A stretch of DNA of 48,718 nt from Planctomycetota bacterium (GTDB taxonomy: Bacteria; Planctomycetota; Planctomycetia; Gemmatales; Gemmataceae): the NCBI GenBank assembly GCA_029777335.1, contig JAKOSN010000217.1, forward strand, positions 1 to 48,718, written 5' to 3'. This document shows positions 24,501 through 32,856 of this stretch, piece after piece. The translations under genes were made by a program, and so were the position numbers. The notes under the pieces were generated by a model. It did no database searches and had not been told where the DNA came from. It saw only the letters and a program-made list of their open reading frames with translations. How positions within the stretch are numbered: position 1 is the first letter of the stretch; each line of letters opens with the position of its first letter.

Positions 24501-24635
24501 GTCGTGCCTCTGAAGCACCTCAAGCCAGGGAAAAACGTGGTGGCGGTGCGGGTGAAGAATGGCAGCGGCAGCTCCGATCTTTATTTCGACCTCGCCCTGT
24601 CGGCTCTGGTGCCGAAGCCAACGTCGACGAAGTGA
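21519..24635 (+). CDS. Large exported protein with pre-peptidase C-terminal (PPC) domains
   Basis: The 1038-residue protein has a signal peptide (about 28-46, ending YAQ) with a long charged n-region. An Ig-like start (about 48-140) is followed by two PPC-type domains, about 150-260 (EKEPNNDTPEAQ, TDVDYYRF) and 370-485 (GDNDTPEKAQ, NDRDWYSF), then several Ig-like beta domains. The last 160 residues (GWKYQAASKVKGDTWTAPTF onward) look like a galactose-binding-type beta-sandwich (SDDSALVYLNG). It has no peptidase motif and no sorting tail. A strong AAGGAGG precedes the ATG. Such proteins are common in planctomycetes, presumably at the cell surface; function is unknown. Confidence 0.88.
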   Translation: MRHDRSPRVSSAHTVAANDRGRTLARCGSALLVLVVFGVAQVYAQPFPRVRLSAVDPPGARQGSTVEVTLQGEALDDLTTLYFSDPHLKAERLPTPAPSGKNPPPAPIRFRITVPAETPLGVHDIRAIGKWGISNPRAFVVGDLEEVQEKEPNNDTPEAQTVTLNRTVNGTIATRTDVDYYRFTGKKGQRVVVHCAASSIDSRLDPLLEMFSPQGKRLAFSRNYRSRDAVVDVFLPGDGEYLVRVCDFTYLVGKADETFYRLRLTTAPWIDVVYPPVVEKGKATLVTLYGRNLPGSQPEQTSVTPRGLKLETARAKVQVPAVVASQCGPVFSGTLLPRMGTLDGFEYRTRNDSGVSNPALLLQAHYPVILEAGDNDTPEKAQPIKLPCTLCGRIENKNDRDWYSFSAKKGEVYVLEGYGDRLRAPVDLYFRLRGPDKKQIVGEADDNSELPTVAAQLWTSSQDPKYRFVVPADGDYELLIGSWTAMGRAGPRSIYSVTIGPEKPDFSLLLIDNAESGGGFTVERGGHQDLKVVCIRHDGFDGEIVLEAEGLPPGLTCVPQVAGPRVKEVSLVVTARADAPFWAGAIRIKGTAQIEGKPVVRPAHASTLVWPTPQKNQPAISRLARSVCLAIRDKGPYTLETSVQTLELPVGGRGEVKLTVNRQWPEFKNATVQLVRVSAPVQSNGQLINIPNTSIPGNKAEVVVKFQVPTNTPPGTYNLVFEGRGKFSYQPDPRDKKKKQNLEAVESTPPIRFTVYNSVAELSLMAPQVVLRPGGEAALGIKVKRLHGYKGEFKVEVVAPPGAQGVSAASITIPAGANEGRAVLKAPPQARSLANASFLVRATARVDNLSLKEETKFLVSVSTTASTGGGVSVQPTPLLPQGSAGWKYQAASKVKGDTWTAPTFDDKSWLVGKAPVGYGEEELTTRKGTVITLKEQEVLFRHELEVPAELLAQKGVQFSLTVASDDSALVYLNGQLIDQDPTADHEFAYWNREIVVPLKHLKPGKNVVAVRVKNGSGSSDLYFDLALSALVPKPTSTK

Positions 24636-24658
24636 GACGAGAGGGAATGCGCGCCAGC

Positions 24659-24700
24659 GGTTTCCAGAGCCTCTTGCTCACACGCGGGGCTCTGGAAACC
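24659..24700. terminator. Bidirectional hairpin between convergent genes
   Basis: GGTTTCCAGAGCC (24659-24671) pairs perfectly with 24688-24700, with a 16-base loop. It lies between the stops of the PPC gene and the minus-strand glycolate-oxidase-like gene. No strong T-tract is present. Confidence 0.6.
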
Positions 24701-24734
24701 CGGGTTTGGAGGGAAGCCCATCGGGGTGCTACCT

Positions 24735-26162
24735 TCACAGGGCGGCGTGGCGACCGACCTTGCTTTGTTCGATGCAGGCGCCCGCGGTCGGGAGCATCTT
24801 GGCCGGGCTGCACAGGTTGGTCGGGTTGAACGCTGCGCGCAAGCGGAGCATCATCCCCAGATCGTCGGGCGTGAACAGACGCGGCATGAAATCGATCTTC
24901 TCCACGCCGATGCCATGTTCCCCGGTCACACTCCCGCCCACGGCGATACATTCCTCCAGAATCTCGTGGCTGGCGCGCAGGACGCGCTGGACCTGGTCGG
25001 CGTCGCGTTCGTCGAAGAGAAGAATCGGGTGAATGTTGCCATCGCCGGCATGAAAGACATTGCAGATGCGAAGATGGTATTTTTCGCCAATCTGCTGAAT
25101 GCGTCGCAGAATGTGCGGCAACCTGGTGCGCGGCACCACCCCGTCCTGGGTGCAATAACTTGGCGCCAGTCGGCCCACGGCGCCGAATGCCTGTTTGCGC
25201 GATTTCCACAGAAGCATGCGCTCAGCGTCGGTGTTGGCGCGGCGCACCTCGCGTGCGTTGTTTTTTCGGGCGATCGCCTCGATGCGTTCCGCGCTGGCCT
25301 CCAGTCCGGCTTCCAGGCCATCGACTTCCATGATCAGCACCGCGCCCGCATCGAGCGGAAAGCCAAAGTGGAAGGCGGCCTCGACTGCTTGCAGAATCAA
25401 CTGATCGAGCATCTCCAGCGCCCCGGGAATAATCCCCGCGCCGATGATGTCGCTGATGGTGTTGGTCGCATCATCGACCGTCTCGAACACCCCAAGCAGG
25501 GTGCGGTATGCCTCGGGGTTGCGTGTGATGCGTGCCCAGACCTTGGTCGCCACGCCGAAGGTGCCTTCCGAGCCAACAATCACGCCGGTCAGATCGTAGC
25601 CGGGATTGTCCTCGGTGGGGCCGCCCGTCTGCACCACACGGCCATCGGGGAGGACCAGTTCCACCCCCAGAATGTGATTGACGGTCACCCCGTATTTCAG
25701 CGTGTGTGGACCGCCCGAGTTGGTGGCGACGTTTCCGCCAATGGTACACGCGCCCTGGCTCGACGGATCCGGGGCAAAGTGATATCCCTGCGCTTTCATG
25801 TGATTGGTCAGCCAGAGGTTAACCACGCCCGGTTCAATGACTGCATAGCGATCGCGATAGCTGACTTCAAGGATCCGCTTCATCCGTGTGAGGGAAATCA
25901 CCACCCCCCCGCCCACCGGCAGACATCCGCCCGCCAGGCTTGTTCCTGCGCCGCGCGGCAGGAAAGGCACCTTGAGTTCGTTGCAGAGTTTGACGATCTG
26001 GACCACCTGTTCGGTGGAGGTGGGAAAGACGACCACCTCGGGTTTGTTCTTCTCCAGGGTGTAGCCATCACACTCGTAGACCAGCAGATCGCTTGGGGAC
26101 GAGAGCATCGCCCCCGGGCCTACGATGGCGCGCAATCGGTCAAGGAGATTCATGACGTGCAT
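24735..26162 (-). CDS. glcD: FAD-linked oxidase, GlcD-like (glycolate/D-lactate dehydrogenase family)
   Basis: The 475-residue protein matches GlcD length. The FAD-binding PCMH domain (about 35-215) has PRGAGTSLAGG and GGNVATNSGG, and the C-terminal domain has FHAGDGNIHP and GSVTGEHGIGVEK. The family oxidises glycolate or other 2-hydroxy acids to 2-oxo acids, passing electrons through GlcE/GlcF partners or quinone. No glcE or glcF is nearby, so the substrate is uncertain. Starts at 26162 or 26153 are both possible. It lies 60 bases after the M20 peptidase gene on the same strand. Confidence 0.93.
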   Translation of the reverse strand: MHVMNLLDRLRAIVGPGAMLSSPSDLLVYECDGYTLEKNKPEVVVFPTSTEQVVQIVKLCNELKVPFLPRGAGTSLAGGCLPVGGGVVISLTRMKRILEVSYRDRYAVIEPGVVNLWLTNHMKAQGYHFAPDPSSQGACTIGGNVATNSGGPHTLKYGVTVNHILGVELVLPDGRVVQTGGPTEDNPGYDLTGVIVGSEGTFGVATKVWARITRNPEAYRTLLGVFETVDDATNTISDIIGAGIIPGALEMLDQLILQAVEAAFHFGFPLDAGAVLIMEVDGLEAGLEASAERIEAIARKNNAREVRRANTDAERMLLWKSRKQAFGAVGRLAPSYCTQDGVVPRTRLPHILRRIQQIGEKYHLRICNVFHAGDGNIHPILLFDERDADQVQRVLRASHEILEECIAVGGSVTGEHGIGVEKIDFMPRLFTPDDLGMMLRLRAAFNPTNLCSPAKMLPTAGACIEQSKVGRHAAL

Positions 26163-26222
26163 TCTCGGAAGAGGGGCGGTCTGGCAGCGGGAGCCGTCCG
26201 AGCCGCCCGGATCGGGGCGAGA

Positions 26223-27623
26223 TTATTTCACCTTTCCGCCTGGTAATTGTCCCAGATTGTGGAAGAGATGTGCCAGCGACAACATCAGTTTGCGCCAGTC
26301 GCCCTCGTGCAGACTTTCATTGGGGGCATGCGCATTGCTCTGGGGATCCTCGATTCCCAGCAGCAGCGCCGGGGCGCCGCCGAGGAGATCGGCCAGCGGA
26401 CCGACAAAGCCGATCGTGCCGCCGCAGCCAATGCCCACGGGGTCGCGCTCGAAGCCGCTCTTCATTGCCGACATCGCCGCCTCGAAGGCCGGCCCGGTGG
26501 GATCGGTCATCCACCACTTGACGAAGTTGCCATACGGCTTCACCGTCACCTTCGCCCCCCAGGGCGGATCCGCTTCGAGGAAGGTCTTCATGCGCTTGAA
26601 GACATCGTCGGGATCCTGATCGGGGACAATGCGGCAGCTGACGATGGCCTGGGCGCGGGGCAGCACCTGGTTGGAGGCACTCTTGATCGAACTGGCTTCC
26701 TGGGCGATGATGGTCACCGCGGGCTTGCGCCAGGTTTGCTCGTAGGGATGCCCATTCTCCTCCAGGGCAAAACGCACCGAGCCGGGGAGCCCCAGTTCGC
26801 TGCGCCACTTCTCCAGATCACAGGGCAAGGTGCGCATCATGGCGCGTTCCTGGTCGGTCATGGGGCGCACCTGGTCGTAATACCCCGGCACGGGCAACGG
26901 ACCATTCTTCCAGAAGAGGCGGGCCAGGACCGTGTTCAGTGCGATGGCCGCATCGGCGAGCAGGCCCCCGGCCATTCCGCTATGCACGGGAATGGTCGCC
27001 GTCTGCACCTCAACATGCAACGTGACAATGCCGCGCAGCGAATAGGTGATCGAGGGAAGCCCCACCTCGATATTCTCGGTATCGCAGACGACGATCACAT
27101 CGGACTGGATTTGCTGGCGATGTTGCTGGAAGAAGCCCATCAGGTTGCTGGAACCGACTTCCTCCTCGCCCTCGACGACCATCTTCACGTTGATCGGCAA
27201 TCGCCCTGATGTCTGGAGAAACGAGGCGATCGCCCCGAGCTGAGCGGTGATGGCGCCCTTGTCGTCGGCGGCCCCGCGTGCATAAAGCCGGCCGTTGCGG
27301 GGAGTGAGCGTGAAGGCAGGCGAAAGCCACTGGTCAGGTTCATTCACCGGCTGCACATCGTGATGCGCATAGAGGAAGACGGTGGGCTGTCCCGGCGCAC
27401 CCAGCCATTCGCCATAGGCATAGGGGTTGGAGTCGCGGGTTTTCAGGATCTGCACCTTCTCCAGCCCCGCCTGGCGCATCTGCACACAGGTCAGCTCGGC
27501 AGACTGGTCAATTTCCTTCTGATGCGCCCCATCCGTGCTGATGCTCTGGATGGTGACCAGGTCAGCCAGGTCCTGGATAAGCTGAGAATGATGCGTGGTG
27601 AGCCAGTCGCGATTGGCCTGCAT
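26223..27623 (-). CDS. M20-family metallopeptidase (dipeptidase)
   Basis: The 466-residue cytoplasmic protein has all M20 di-zinc features: H87 and D89 (YAHHDVQP), D120 (RGAADDKG), general base E154 and ligand E155 (EGEEEVGS), D181 (CDTEN) and a C-terminal histidine in NAHAPNE. A dimerisation lid domain lies between about 205 and 325. The length and motifs fit the CNDP/dipeptidase branch, which cleaves dipeptides or acylated amino acids. GGAGAAG precedes the ATG. It lies between dgkA and glcD in a same-strand run, with 83- and 60-base gaps. Confidence 0.94.
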   Translation of the reverse strand: MQANRDWLTTHHSQLIQDLADLVTIQSISTDGAHQKEIDQSAELTCVQMRQAGLEKVQILKTRDSNPYAYGEWLGAPGQPTVFLYAHHDVQPVNEPDQWLSPAFTLTPRNGRLYARGAADDKGAITAQLGAIASFLQTSGRLPINVKMVVEGEEEVGSSNLMGFFQQHRQQIQSDVIVVCDTENIEVGLPSITYSLRGIVTLHVEVQTATIPVHSGMAGGLLADAAIALNTVLARLFWKNGPLPVPGYYDQVRPMTDQERAMMRTLPCDLEKWRSELGLPGSVRFALEENGHPYEQTWRKPAVTIIAQEASSIKSASNQVLPRAQAIVSCRIVPDQDPDDVFKRMKTFLEADPPWGAKVTVKPYGNFVKWWMTDPTGPAFEAAMSAMKSGFERDPVGIGCGGTIGFVGPLADLLGGAPALLLGIEDPQSNAHAPNESLHEGDWRKLMLSLAHLFHNLGQLPGGKVK

Positions 27624-27706
27624 GACGTCTTCTCCGGTGCGGGATTCGATGCAGGCAGTTTATGCGGCGGCACCGGGGAAGGCAAATCGGCAAGGGAAAG
27701 CCGCGT

Positions 27707-28129
27707 TCAAGGAAGGACGCCCAGCAACACCAGGAGTTGATGCCCAAGCACCAGCACCCCGATCAGACTGGCGGTCAGACTGGCGAGCAACACTGCGCCG
27801 GCGGCGATGTCCAGGCTTTGCCAGGAGCGTTCGCGTGTGGATTCATCGAGGCCACGAAAGAGCGTTTCCAGGGCGCTGTTGAACAACTCGGCTGTCAGAA
27901 CTCCGCCAATGCTCAGCAGCAGGATACACCACTGCCACAGCGCACAGCCAAGGACCACCGCAGCCATCAGGACCAGCATGGTAAAGAAGAAGTGCACAGC
28001 AAAACTGGAGTGGCCCCGGATGCCCAGCTTGATGCCGCGAAAGGCAACCCGGAACTTGTCGACCCAGGACAGACGCGGCCGTTGCTGCTGGTCGTGCGGA
28101 AGATCGAGAGAAGAAGTTGAAGCAGCCAT
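27707..28129 (-). CDS. dgkA: Diacylglycerol/undecaprenol kinase family protein
   Basis: The 140-residue protein has a polar N-terminus and three membrane helices (about 44-61, 64-83 and 108-138). The core ELFNSALETLFRGLD (E81, E88) and SLDIAAGAVLLAS match the DgkA/UdpK active site. The second block is closer to the Gram-positive undecaprenol kinases. The glutamate usually found before helix 1 is replaced in GHSSFAVH. The family phosphorylates diacylglycerol or undecaprenol with ATP. GAGGGG just precedes the ATG at 28129; an in-frame ATG at 28165 would extend it by 12 residues. It is directly downstream of the LptD-like gene. Confidence 0.88.
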   Translation of the reverse strand: MAASTSSLDLPHDQQQRPRLSWVDKFRVAFRGIKLGIRGHSSFAVHFFFTMLVLMAAVVLGCALWQWCILLLSIGGVLTAELFNSALETLFRGLDESTRERSWQSLDIAAGAVLLASLTASLIGVLVLGHQLLVLLGVLP

Positions 28130-28241
28130 CCACCCCTCACCGCCAGACCCGTGCGGGTGCTGCATTGCCCCCAGACGCTTCGGGTACTTTATCACGATTG
28201 CTCCTGCGGTGAAATCGCAATTGCCGCGCGTTGCGCGCTGC

Positions 28242-31200
28242 CTAGCGCGTCCCGAACAATCCTCCCGCGCCGCCGCCCAGCAAGGTCGCCCGTCCCACGC
28301 CGGCGCGACGAGTGGCCGCCACCAGGTTGGGCACCAGCTCGAAGGTGAAGCCGAAGTTGTTCTGCAGGGCGTTGTACGTGAACCCCAGGCTGAACTGCAA
28401 GTCGGTTCCCATGCGGGTGAACACCAGCGAGTTGGACAGGCTCTGGCTGGTTCCAAAGTCGTAGGCGAATCCCCCCGTCATGGCGTACTTGGGGCTGAAG
28501 ATGTAAGTCACCGTTCCCGTAACCGCCTTGCTCTGAATCAGATCGATCTGGCGATAACCCAGATAGAAATTGGTGCGATCTGGGCGATTCATGAAGGCGC
28601 CAAAGGTGTATTCCGACGCGCCGTGATCGATGGGATCCGTCCAGCCGGTTGAGGTCAGCGCCGTGCGATCGCCAATATTCCACACATAGTCCCACTCGAC
28701 AAAGCTGAAGAGTCCGCCAAAGTTCTGGCTGTTTTTCTCTGGGAAGATCGAGGTGGAGACATCGAGGGTCATCCAGTCGACCACGTGCTGATTGCCCGGA
28801 AAGCCCCGCTTGGTTTGCAAGCGCTGGCGCATGTCGAGCTGCAACACCTGAATATCATCGAGAGTGTCGATGCGGTTATCCAGCAGGCGGCGAATCGCGT
28901 AGGTTTGCGGTTGATAGAGCGCCGAGTTCACCAGGTAGTAGCCATTCCCCGGGTTGAACGCGGTTTGCAGCGGATTGATATCGCGCAAGGCCTGGTCGGT
29001 TGCATCGTCATTCAAACGATCCAGCTGCGGCAAGAGCAGATAATTCACCGTGGAGCCGGCATAAAGATAATTGCTGCTTAAAACAATCTTGTGATTGAGC
29101 GCGTTCACGTTGAAGAGATCGCTCTGCACATTGGGGTACAAACGAGTCAAGGGCATGCTGGCGCGAACCCCGCCGCCGCCATAAACACGGCCGCGCTGCT
29201 GGCCCGACAAATCCTCGCTGTAATAGGTCAAATCGAGCAAGGCATAAGGCACCAGCTGAATGGGGCCGGCGTCCACGGGCAAACTCACCTGCTGCATAAA
29301 ATCCAGCCGAGCAGTGTCGATGTTCACATCGGTCGGACTGACGGGCGGTTCGGGTACATTGCTGGTGCGCAACATCGCCCAGCCCGCGCTGGCGTGGGCA
29401 TTGTAACTGAGGCGATCGAACAAATTGAGCCCCAGCACATACCCGTCGGCGCGCGGCAGCCACTGGGTTTCAGTTACCCAGTCGCGCAAGCGCGGTTCCA
29501 CCAGCGCCGTCCACGCCCACTGATCCTGCTGTTGTTTCAGATAAATGTAGGTCGACTGATTGACATCGAAATCGAACTCTTGCTTGTAATACTGTTCCAG
29601 GAAGTTGTGATCGCTCAACAGCGACAGCTGCGTTTGCACGGAAAAGCCATCGGGCATGTTCTGCGCATTTTGCCGCCAGAGCACGCGGCCGCGCCATTCC
29701 GGGTGATCGACGTCAAAAGGCAAGGGGCGCCCGCCGCCGAGGATATCCGGGCCCGTATCCTTCAATCCCCAGGCTTTCACCATTCCTTCCAGCTTGGTGG
29801 GGATGGTGAACAGCTCCGTGTCTGAGTAGTCGTAGGTGGTCCCCATGCCCGGGCCGCGCTTGCTGAGATAGTCCAGCTCCATGCGCCAGCGCTTGGTCGG
29901 ATCGGGATCAATGCCGAGCAAATCCCACACATTTAACTGCGTGGCGAACTGAGCCCCAAAGATGCGATTCACTCCAAATGAAAAGCCCTCGATGGGTCCG
30001 AGCGGATCGTTCAGATCCCCTTGCAGAACCGGGGTGTAAAAGATCGGCACTCCTTCCAGGCTCAGCACCGCATCGTGGGCACGCATCAGACGCTGATCCA
30101 CAAACGCGGGCTGGCCGGTCTTGCGATCGATCACACGGCGGCCAAAAATCGAGGTGCGCGGAATCTTCGTTTCGGTAACGGTGGCATCGGTGAAATACAC
30201 TTTGAAACCCGGATCGGAGGGGAGTTTACTGGAAAACACCTCCGCCTTGGTGATTTCGATCTTGTCGACCGAGAGTTGCCGTAGTTCCTGCGCGCGAAAG
30301 CGAACGGGATCGACGAAGCCCTTGCGGCGGAACTCGACATCGGCGTCGCGCGCAATGGCAACGTTGCGGTTGACGTCGTAGTAGACCTCCGAGGCGCGTA
30401 AAACGCGGTTGGAATCGGCATTTTGCTGGCGAATCTCGACATTCCCCGCGAGGTAGAATTCCAGCTCCTTGCTCGATTCACCCTCGGGGCGACGCAAATT
30501 GTCGATCATGGCGGGGGTAATGCCCCCGCGTGACCAGACCAGAGCCTGATCCGCCTCGATATCGAGGAAGCCCACGCCATCGACCCCACGGACGCTGAGG
30601 ATCACCCCGCCGGTAAAGACCGTGACCTGCTCGCCGCTGGGGAGAGTCTCGCTTTTGGCCTGCAAAGTTCCCCCGGTCCGGGGCGCGACGGAATACTGCC
30701 GAAGCGGCGCCGACCCTGGGGGTCCCTGGGCCGCCCCGGGAATCGGCGACATCAAACGCGGACCCGGCAACGTGGAGGGATTCGAGCCGCCTCCCGCGGG
30801 GGGAGGCGTGATAAACTGGGCCGCCTGGATCCCCTCCCCCGCCGGGGGCGAGGGGGGGCCAGACGTCTTGGCAGAAGCCGTGGCCGGGGTGAGCGGCTTC
30901 TCCGTCGCCTTCGAGGTCGAGGGGGGCGGCGGCATCGTGCTCGACGGCGGCGGGGGCGGCGGCACCGGATTCGGCATTCCCGGGCCGGACGCGCCAGCAC
31001 CAGGCGACGGCGGTAAGGGCGTTGGTCCCGGAGGGGGAGGCAACGGAGTCGGTCCGGGAGGGGGAGGAGGGAGCGAACTTTCCTCCTGCAACCCGGTGCG
31101 CATCACGTCATTCTTGGGAGCAACCGGCGGAGGCGGCGCAAAGACCTGGATCGCTCGCAGCAACACCGGATCGGCGGGCTGGGGTGTCTGCAGGACCTTC

Positions 31201-31727
31201 TTCTTTTGCGAGGTCAGCTTCACCTCCCCTCGGGTGTACAGATCGAGCTGAGCCTCGGTGCCGGACTTGCTCATCTGATCGGTGGCCAGGCGCAGTGTGC
31301 CCTCAGCATAGACGGCAGCATGCAGAATCCCGGTGCGCTGCTGGCGATCAGTGTCGAGGATGATCACGGCCTGTGGGGCCCGCAAACGTACGATCCCATG
31401 TTCGATCAGAACCTGTCCGCGTAAGAGCACATAGCGTTTTCCCTTGTCTTTCCAGGTACAGATTTCATCGGCCAGGAGCTGGATGGGCTGCGAATCCCCC
31501 GCCAGGTTGCGGGTCAAGCGCAGCGGTTCGTTTGGTCCCGGGGTCGCCGGCGCCGGCGCGCCCGGGGGAACAGGCTGAGGAGCCGATGGGGGCGCGGACG
31601 GCCCAGACCTGGGGGGGACCGACGGGGTGGGATCACCCCGACTGGTGCGGCTGAGGAACGAGCCTCCAGCCAGCATCCCCAGGACCAGGAGGGTCCTCAT
31701 CAGCCGTCGTGTTCCGGATCGTGTCAC
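28242..31727 (-). CDS. LptD/OstA-like outer-membrane assembly protein
   Basis: The 1161-residue protein starts at a GTG 7 bases after a perfect AGGAGG (31735-31740); an ATG at 31700 is also possible. A signal peptide is followed by an OstA/LptA-like beta-jellyroll (about 75-185: IQLLADEICTW, YVLLRGQVLIEHG). A linker of roughly 150 residues is very proline-rich and contains a tandem GPTPLPPPP/GPTPLPPSP repeat. A second OstA-like segment comes next (about 350-480: VTVFTGGVILSV, FYLAGNVEIRQQ). The C-terminal 650 residues are rich in alternating aromatic and polar strands, as in the LptD barrel. LptD inserts lipopolysaccharide into the outer leaflet. I did not find the usual LptD cysteines. Confidence 0.82.
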   Translation of the reverse strand: MTRSGTRRLMRTLLVLGMLAGGSFLSRTSRGDPTPSVPPRSGPSAPPSAPQPVPPGAPAPATPGPNEPLRLTRNLAGDSQPIQLLADEICTWKDKGKRYVLLRGQVLIEHGIVRLRAPQAVIILDTDRQQRTGILHAAVYAEGTLRLATDQMSKSGTEAQLDLYTRGEVKLTSQKKKVLQTPQPADPVLLRAIQVFAPPPPVAPKNDVMRTGLQEESSLPPPPPGPTPLPPPPGPTPLPPSPGAGASGPGMPNPVPPPPPPSSTMPPPPSTSKATEKPLTPATASAKTSGPPSPPAGEGIQAAQFITPPPAGGGSNPSTLPGPRLMSPIPGAAQGPPGSAPLRQYSVAPRTGGTLQAKSETLPSGEQVTVFTGGVILSVRGVDGVGFLDIEADQALVWSRGGITPAMIDNLRRPEGESSKELEFYLAGNVEIRQQNADSNRVLRASEVYYDVNRNVAIARDADVEFRRKGFVDPVRFRAQELRQLSVDKIEITKAEVFSSKLPSDPGFKVYFTDATVTETKIPRTSIFGRRVIDRKTGQPAFVDQRLMRAHDAVLSLEGVPIFYTPVLQGDLNDPLGPIEGFSFGVNRIFGAQFATQLNVWDLLGIDPDPTKRWRMELDYLSKRGPGMGTTYDYSDTELFTIPTKLEGMVKAWGLKDTGPDILGGGRPLPFDVDHPEWRGRVLWRQNAQNMPDGFSVQTQLSLLSDHNFLEQYYKQEFDFDVNQSTYIYLKQQQDQWAWTALVEPRLRDWVTETQWLPRADGYVLGLNLFDRLSYNAHASAGWAMLRTSNVPEPPVSPTDVNIDTARLDFMQQVSLPVDAGPIQLVPYALLDLTYYSEDLSGQQRGRVYGGGGVRASMPLTRLYPNVQSDLFNVNALNHKIVLSSNYLYAGSTVNYLLLPQLDRLNDDATDQALRDINPLQTAFNPGNGYYLVNSALYQPQTYAIRRLLDNRIDTLDDIQVLQLDMRQRLQTKRGFPGNQHVVDWMTLDVSTSIFPEKNSQNFGGLFSFVEWDYVWNIGDRTALTSTGWTDPIDHGASEYTFGAFMNRPDRTNFYLGYRQIDLIQSKAVTGTVTYIFSPKYAMTGGFAYDFGTSQSLSNSLVFTRMGTDLQFSLGFTYNALQNNFGFTFELVPNLVAATRRAGVGRATLLGGGAGGLFGTR

Positions 31728-32315
31728 CACGGCGCCTCCTGCGAAGAGGTGTACACAGACAGCTCGGTTTGGGAACGACGCCCAGGCACGGCCAGGACTG
31801 GCTCCGCGCTGTGCGCCCGGGCCGGGCTGTCGCCAACGAGAGGAAATCGAGGGGCGGATTATAAGAGGGACGGGGTTGGAGTCAAGGTCAGGTCCCACGC
31901 AGCGATTTTTGCCGCCGCTGGGGTGGCAAAACTCCGGTCGCCGCTGAGCGGCGAGAGTTCCGGAAAGGCTTGGAAATTCAGGGGTTTCCCTGAGACGGCC
32001 AGGGACAATCTGACGGTTGTTCTGAAGAAAGGGCTGAACTTTCAGCCGGGCGCAATTTGACAGGGGCGAGAGGAGAACCTACGCTTGTTCGCAGAGGGGT
32101 GGTTACCCCTTTGCCTTGTCTACCCCCTCAATCATCGCGCTGGGGAGGATTCCCCGATGCGCAACGGCGCTTCTCCTGAGCGACTGGGATTGCTGGCCCT
32201 TCTTCCGTCATCGTTCCGGTGAGGCGACAGGACAGGGTGGAATCACGACGATTCCCAGTCTTGAGTTGGTCGTGAATGCGATTCACCAGCTTCCGTTTTT
32301 TTGCCGAGGTGCCCA
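31728..32315. other. 588-base divergent intergenic region with several dyads
   Basis: No gene is apparent. It separates the LptD-like gene from a small plus-strand gene. It contains a long palindrome at 31930-31959 (TCGCCGCTGAGCGGCGA core inside AACTC/GAGTT), the hairpins TCCCTG/CAGGGA near 31988, GGCTGA/TCAGCC (32032-32047) and AGGGGT/ACCCCT (32095-32110), and a TTGACA box at 32057. Confidence 0.5.
32057..32085 (+). promoter_or_regulatory. Possible sigma-70 promoter
   Basis: TTGACA (32057-32062) lies 17 bases from TACGCT (32080-32085). The -35 is perfect, but the -10 keeps only the essential T-A and final T. It would give a leader of over 200 bases for the small gene at 32316. Confidence 0.35.
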
Positions 32316-32483
32316 ATGGTTCCCCTTGTACCCATCGTTCCCACGCTGGTCATCAGCGTCGTCTACTGCCTGTACAACGCACATCGCTCGTGGTCTCACC
32401 AGCGCCGAGATCGGATTTTGCGCGAGCGCGTTGCCTACATGCTCTGGTGTGCCGCCGAGAAGGTCGAAGTCTCGGTGGAGTGA
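32316..32483 (+). CDS. Small single-span membrane protein
   Basis: The 55-residue product begins MVPLVPIVPTLVISVVYCLY, a hydrophobic N-terminal helix. A basic amphipathic segment follows (SWSHQRRDRILRERVAYMLW). The tail contains CAAEKVEVSVE. The ATG has GAGG 7 bases upstream and the gene is followed by a hairpin terminator. The balanced composition and clean helix-then-basic design suggest a real gene. I cannot assign a function. Confidence 0.55.
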   Translation: MVPLVPIVPTLVISVVYCLYNAHRSWSHQRRDRILRERVAYMLWCAAEKVEVSVE

Positions 32484-32505
32484 TTGTTCCCCCGGTACAA
32501 AAGCG

Positions 32506-32538
32506 AAGGCGGTCAGACCCTTGAGCCTGACCGCCTTT
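32506..32538. terminator. Hairpin terminator
   Basis: A perfect 11-bp stem (AAGGCGGTCAG at 32506-32516 with 32527-32537) and 10-base loop sit between the small membrane gene and the convergent 90-residue gene. A-rich sequence (acaaaagcgaa) on the left gives U-rich sequence for the minus transcript. Confidence 0.65.
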
Positions 32539-32583
32539 CTGCCTCAACGTCTGCCGCTGCCTCTGGGGTGGTACGTCCGTCGC

Positions 32584-32856
32584 TCAGGCAACCTCGCTCG
32601 CGTCGTGATCTTCGTCCAGGCAGTCGTCGGCGTCGTCCTGGTCGTCGGCGGAGTCATCAAAATCCTCGTACAGCGAGCCTTCGCAGGCCGTGAGGAACTT
32701 GATCTCTTTGCGGACGGTGCGCAAGCATTCCTGCACCACCGGACTGCTCACCTGGGGGATGAGCTTTTTCAGCGCCGCCAGAACCTCCTCCGCGTCCAGC
32801 GCTCCCGGGGTCACCGCACCAGGGAACTTCACGACCGAGGCCTGCTGATCGGGCAT
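32584..32856 (-). CDS. Small protein with strongly acidic C-terminus
   Basis: The 90-residue product has a predicted helical middle (VLAALKKLIPQVSSPVVQEC, then LRTVRKEIKFLTAC) and an extremely acidic tail (DFDDSADDQDDADDCLDEDHD). AAGGAGG lies 6 bases before the ATG, a very strong ribosome-binding site. I do not recognise the family. The acidic tail could mimic DNA or bind metal or a basic partner, but nothing in the context decides this. It is divergent from the large lipoprotein gene. Confidence 0.7.
   Translation of the reverse strand: MPDQQASVVKFPGAVTPGALDAEEVLAALKKLIPQVSSPVVQECLRTVRKEIKFLTACEGSLYEDFDDSADDQDDADDCLDEDHDASEVA

Noticed and set aside
30665..31140. GC-rich repetitive stretch that might be a tandem repeat or array
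   Set aside because: It is coding and in frame: it encodes the proline-rich linker of the LptD-like protein.
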